Assembly: GCA_013285405.1 (NCBI GenBank)
Contig: CP053446.1
Coordinates: forward strand, 591,985 to 655,984
Length of the DNA: 64,000 nucleotides
DNA from: Ignavibacteriota bacterium
GTDB taxonomy: Bacteria; Bacteroidota; Ignavibacteria; Ignavibacteriales; Ignavibacteriaceae
Direction: 5' to 3'
A model generated the notes under the pieces. That model had not been told where the DNA came from, made no database searches, and saw only the letters and a list, made by a program, of their open reading frames with translations. The number at the start of each line of letters is the position of its first letter. Position 1 is the stretch's first letter. Shown here piece by piece: positions 62,389 through 64,000 of this stretch. The translations under genes were made by a program, and so were the position numbers.

Positions 62389-63837
62389 ATGAGTTCGACA
62401 GAAGTCTCCAAAATAGAAGAATTAGCAAATAAAGAATACAAATATGGTTTCGTATCTGAAATTGAAGCAGATACTTTACCAAATGGTCTGAATGAAGAGA
62501 TTATAAAACAACTTTCTGCAAAGAAAAATGAACCTGAATTTATGCTTGAATGGAGATTGAAAGCTTACAGGCATTGGTTAACAATGAAAGAACCACATTG
62601 GTCGAATGTAAAGTATCCTCCTGTTGATTACCAGGCGATTTCTTATTACTCAGCACCGAAGAAAAAACCATCATTAAAAAGTTTGGATGAAGTTGATCCG
62701 GAATTACTTGAAGTTTACAAGAAACTTGGAATTTCTTTAGATGAACAAAAAAGATTAACAGGTGTTGCAGTAGATGCAGTATTTGACAGCGTTTCTGTTG
62801 CCACAACTTTTAAAGACAAACTAAATGAGCTCGGTATTATCTTCTGTTCATTTTCTGATGCAGTGCAAAATCATCCCGATCTAATAAAAAAATATCTCGG
62901 AAGTGTTGTTCCTTATACAGATAATTTTTATGCTTCACTAAATTCGGCGGTATTCAGCGATGGTTCATTCGCATATATTCCAAAAGGTGTTCGATGCCCG
63001 ATGGAGCTATCAACTTACTTCAGGATTAACGCTGCAAATACCGGACAGTTCGAAAGAACTTTAATTATTGCAGATGAAGGGGCATACGTTAGCTACCTTG
63101 AAGGATGCACTGCTCCTATGCGGGATGAAAACCAATTGCACGCTGCAGTTGTTGAACTGATCGCTTTGGATAATGCTCAAATAAAATATTCAACTGTTCA
63201 AAACTGGTATCCGGGCGATAAAGATGGCAAAGGCGGTATTTATAATTTTGTTACAAAACGCGGTGCATGCCGGGGAGTAAATTCAAAAATTTCCTGGACA
63301 CAGGTTGAAACAGGTTCTGCAATCACATGGAAATACCCGAGTTGTATCCTTCAAGGTGACAATTCAATCGGCGAGTTTTACTCTGTGGCAATGACAAATA
63401 ATATGCAGCAAGCCGATACCGGAACAAAGATGATTCATATTGGCAAAAACACACGAAGCACTATAATCTCAAAAGGTATTTCTGCAGGAAGAAGTCAAAA
63501 CAGTTATCGCGGCTTGGTGAAAATTACTAAGAGAGCTGAAAACGCCCGTAACTTTTCTCAGTGTGATTCCCTTCTGCTGGGAGATAAATGTGGTGCGCAT
63601 ACTTTTCCATATCTTGAAATAAATAATTCGTCAGCAAAGATGGAGCATGAAGCTACTACATCCAAAATTGGTGAAGATCAGATTTTTTACCTCAATCAAC
63701 GCGGAATTTCAACTGAAGAAGCAATCGGGTTGATCGTGAACGGTTATTGCAAGGAAGTATTTGCTGAACTTCCAATGGAGTTTGCGGTTGAAGCAACCAA
63801 GCTATTAAGTGTAAGCCTTGAAGGAAGTGTTGGTTAG
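62389..63837 (+). CDS. sufB: Fe-S cluster assembly scaffold SufB
   Basis: 482 residues from the ATG at 62389 ([20 protein letters not shown]), preceded by CAGGAAAA; the frame extends up to 62332, but that ATG overlaps the promoter. SufB builds Fe-S clusters with SufC and SufD. Family features: [50 protein letters not shown], the CDSLL region and [12 protein letters not shown] near the end. sufC follows after 117 bases that contain a palindromic element. Clusters from this system would serve aconitase and IspH encoded in this window. Confidence 0.95.
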   Translation: MSSTEVSKIEELANKEYKYGFVSEIEADTLPNGLNEEIIKQLSAKKNEPEFMLEWRLKAYRHWLTMKEPHWSNVKYPPVDYQAISYYSAPKKKPSLKSLDEVDPELLEVYKKLGISLDEQKRLTGVAVDAVFDSVSVATTFKDKLNELGIIFCSFSDAVQNHPDLIKKYLGSVVPYTDNFYASLNSAVFSDGSFAYIPKGVRCPMELSTYFRINAANTGQFERTLIIADEGAYVSYLEGCTAPMRDENQLHAAVVELIALDNAQIKYSTVQNWYPGDKDGKGGIYNFVTKRGACRGVNSKISWTQVETGSAITWKYPSCILQGDNSIGEFYSVAMTNNMQQADTGTKMIHIGKNTRSTIISKGISAGRSQNSYRGLVKITKRAENARNFSQCDSLLLGDKCGAHTFPYLEINNSSAKMEHEATTSKIGEDQIFYLNQRGISTEEAIGLIVNGYCKEVFAELPMEFAVEATKLLSVSLEGSVG

Positions 63838-63845
63838 GACAGTTT

Positions 63846-63920
63846 GTCATTCTGAATCCGGCAGCTGCCGGATGAAAAATCTGAGTCAGCAATAAGATTC
63901 TTCGCTTCGCTCAGAATGAC
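63846..63920. repeat. Palindromic dispersed element between sufB and sufC
   Basis: 75 bases bounded by GTCATTCTGA (63846-63855) and TCAGAATGAC (63911-63920), a perfect 10-bp terminal inverted repeat. Inside is a perfect 18-base palindrome ATCCGGCAGCTGCCGGAT (63856-63873). Bases 63896-63920 are the exact reverse complement of 19737-19761, which is coding sequence in a T9SS gene. Confidence 0.85.
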
Positions 63921-63954
63921 TTGACAAGTAATATTAAAAATTAAAAGGATAACA

Positions 63955-64000
63955 ATGTTAGAAATAAAAAATTTACACGCAGGTATTGCAGGAAATAAAA
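63955..64000 (+). CDS. sufC: Fe-S assembly ATPase SufC, 5' end only
   Basis: Only the first 15 codons are in the window (MLEIKNLHAGIAGNK), the usual opening of the SufC ABC-type ATPase. The ATG follows AAAAGGATAACA, a fair ribosome site. Position after sufB supports the call. Confidence 0.85.
   Translation, partial: MLEIKNLHAGIAGNK

Noticed and set aside
1..64000. tRNA, rRNA, insertion sequences, phage genes or replication origin
   Set aside because: All intergenic gaps were read; no T-loop motif, transposase, integrase, DnaA-box cluster or rRNA sequence was recognised.

Overview
The window is a low-GC, almost fully coding stretch of a bacterial chromosome with no tRNA, rRNA, IS or CRISPR. 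It most resembles the Ignavibacteria/Chlorobi side of the Bacteroidota. The reasons are: several secreted proteins with a type IX secretion (T9SS) C-terminal sorting domain (the YPNPFNP motif), YCF48/BNR-type repeat proteins, DUF4175/DUF4159/BatA-type proteins, promoters that fit the Bacteroidota pattern TTG-N20-TAnnTTTG (metK, sufB), and a mitochondrial-type aconitase. The genus cannot be fixed from sequence alone.

Layout. 0-5.2 kb is housekeeping: metK, a nitronate monooxygenase-like flavoprotein, ispH, a small membrane protein and prfA. 5.2-9.9 kb is a signalling operon on the minus strand: a PAS histidine kinase, an NtrC-type sigma-54 activator, and a double-receiver PP2C phosphatase. 10.0-14.1 kb holds a giant Met/Gln-rich DUF4175-like membrane protein and a DUF4159 protein. 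14.2-24.1 kb holds four exported T9SS proteins; three form an operon that ends in a strong terminator. 24.5-39.1 kb is mixed metabolism and envelope: a membrane-tethered ChaN/EreA-like protein, rmuC, hutH with an unusual Ala-Cys-Gly cofactor tripeptide, a lipoprotein/beta-barrel pair, hflX, a BatA-like protein, a cyclic-nucleotide-domain/aspartase fusion, and aconitase.

39.3-45.2 kb on the plus strand is the least familiar part. It has a second sigma-54 activator, a 50-residue membrane peptide, three genes for pilin-like proteins without a recognisable prepilin motif, and a STAS-domain protein with a long acidic tail. Sigma-54-like -24/-12 sequences precede the peptide gene, the pilin-like operon and the STAS gene. 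This is my best candidate for an undescribed system.

45.2-62.1 kb is an orphan GroES-like gene followed by a surface-glycan region: glycosyltransferases, FkbM and other methyltransferases, a flippase, YfhO and a dolichol-phosphate-mannose-synthase-like transferase. Two more T9SS proteins sit inside it. One methyltransferase is interrupted by an in-frame stop. The window ends with sufB and the first codons of sufC.

A theme across the window is small palindromic dispersed elements. They lie between genes and also in frame inside coding sequence (three T9SS genes and one glycosyltransferase), where they are translated as short inserts such as LPIGQAG, GQARNDN, RFAQNDN and PPPNPLPKEGG. Two non-interrupted T9SS paralogues in the same window show exactly where the inserts begin and end. 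Likely joint working of the genes (inference): the glycan region may make the surface polysaccharide to which T9SS proteins are attached, and the phosphatase and STAS proteins could form a partner-switching pair.
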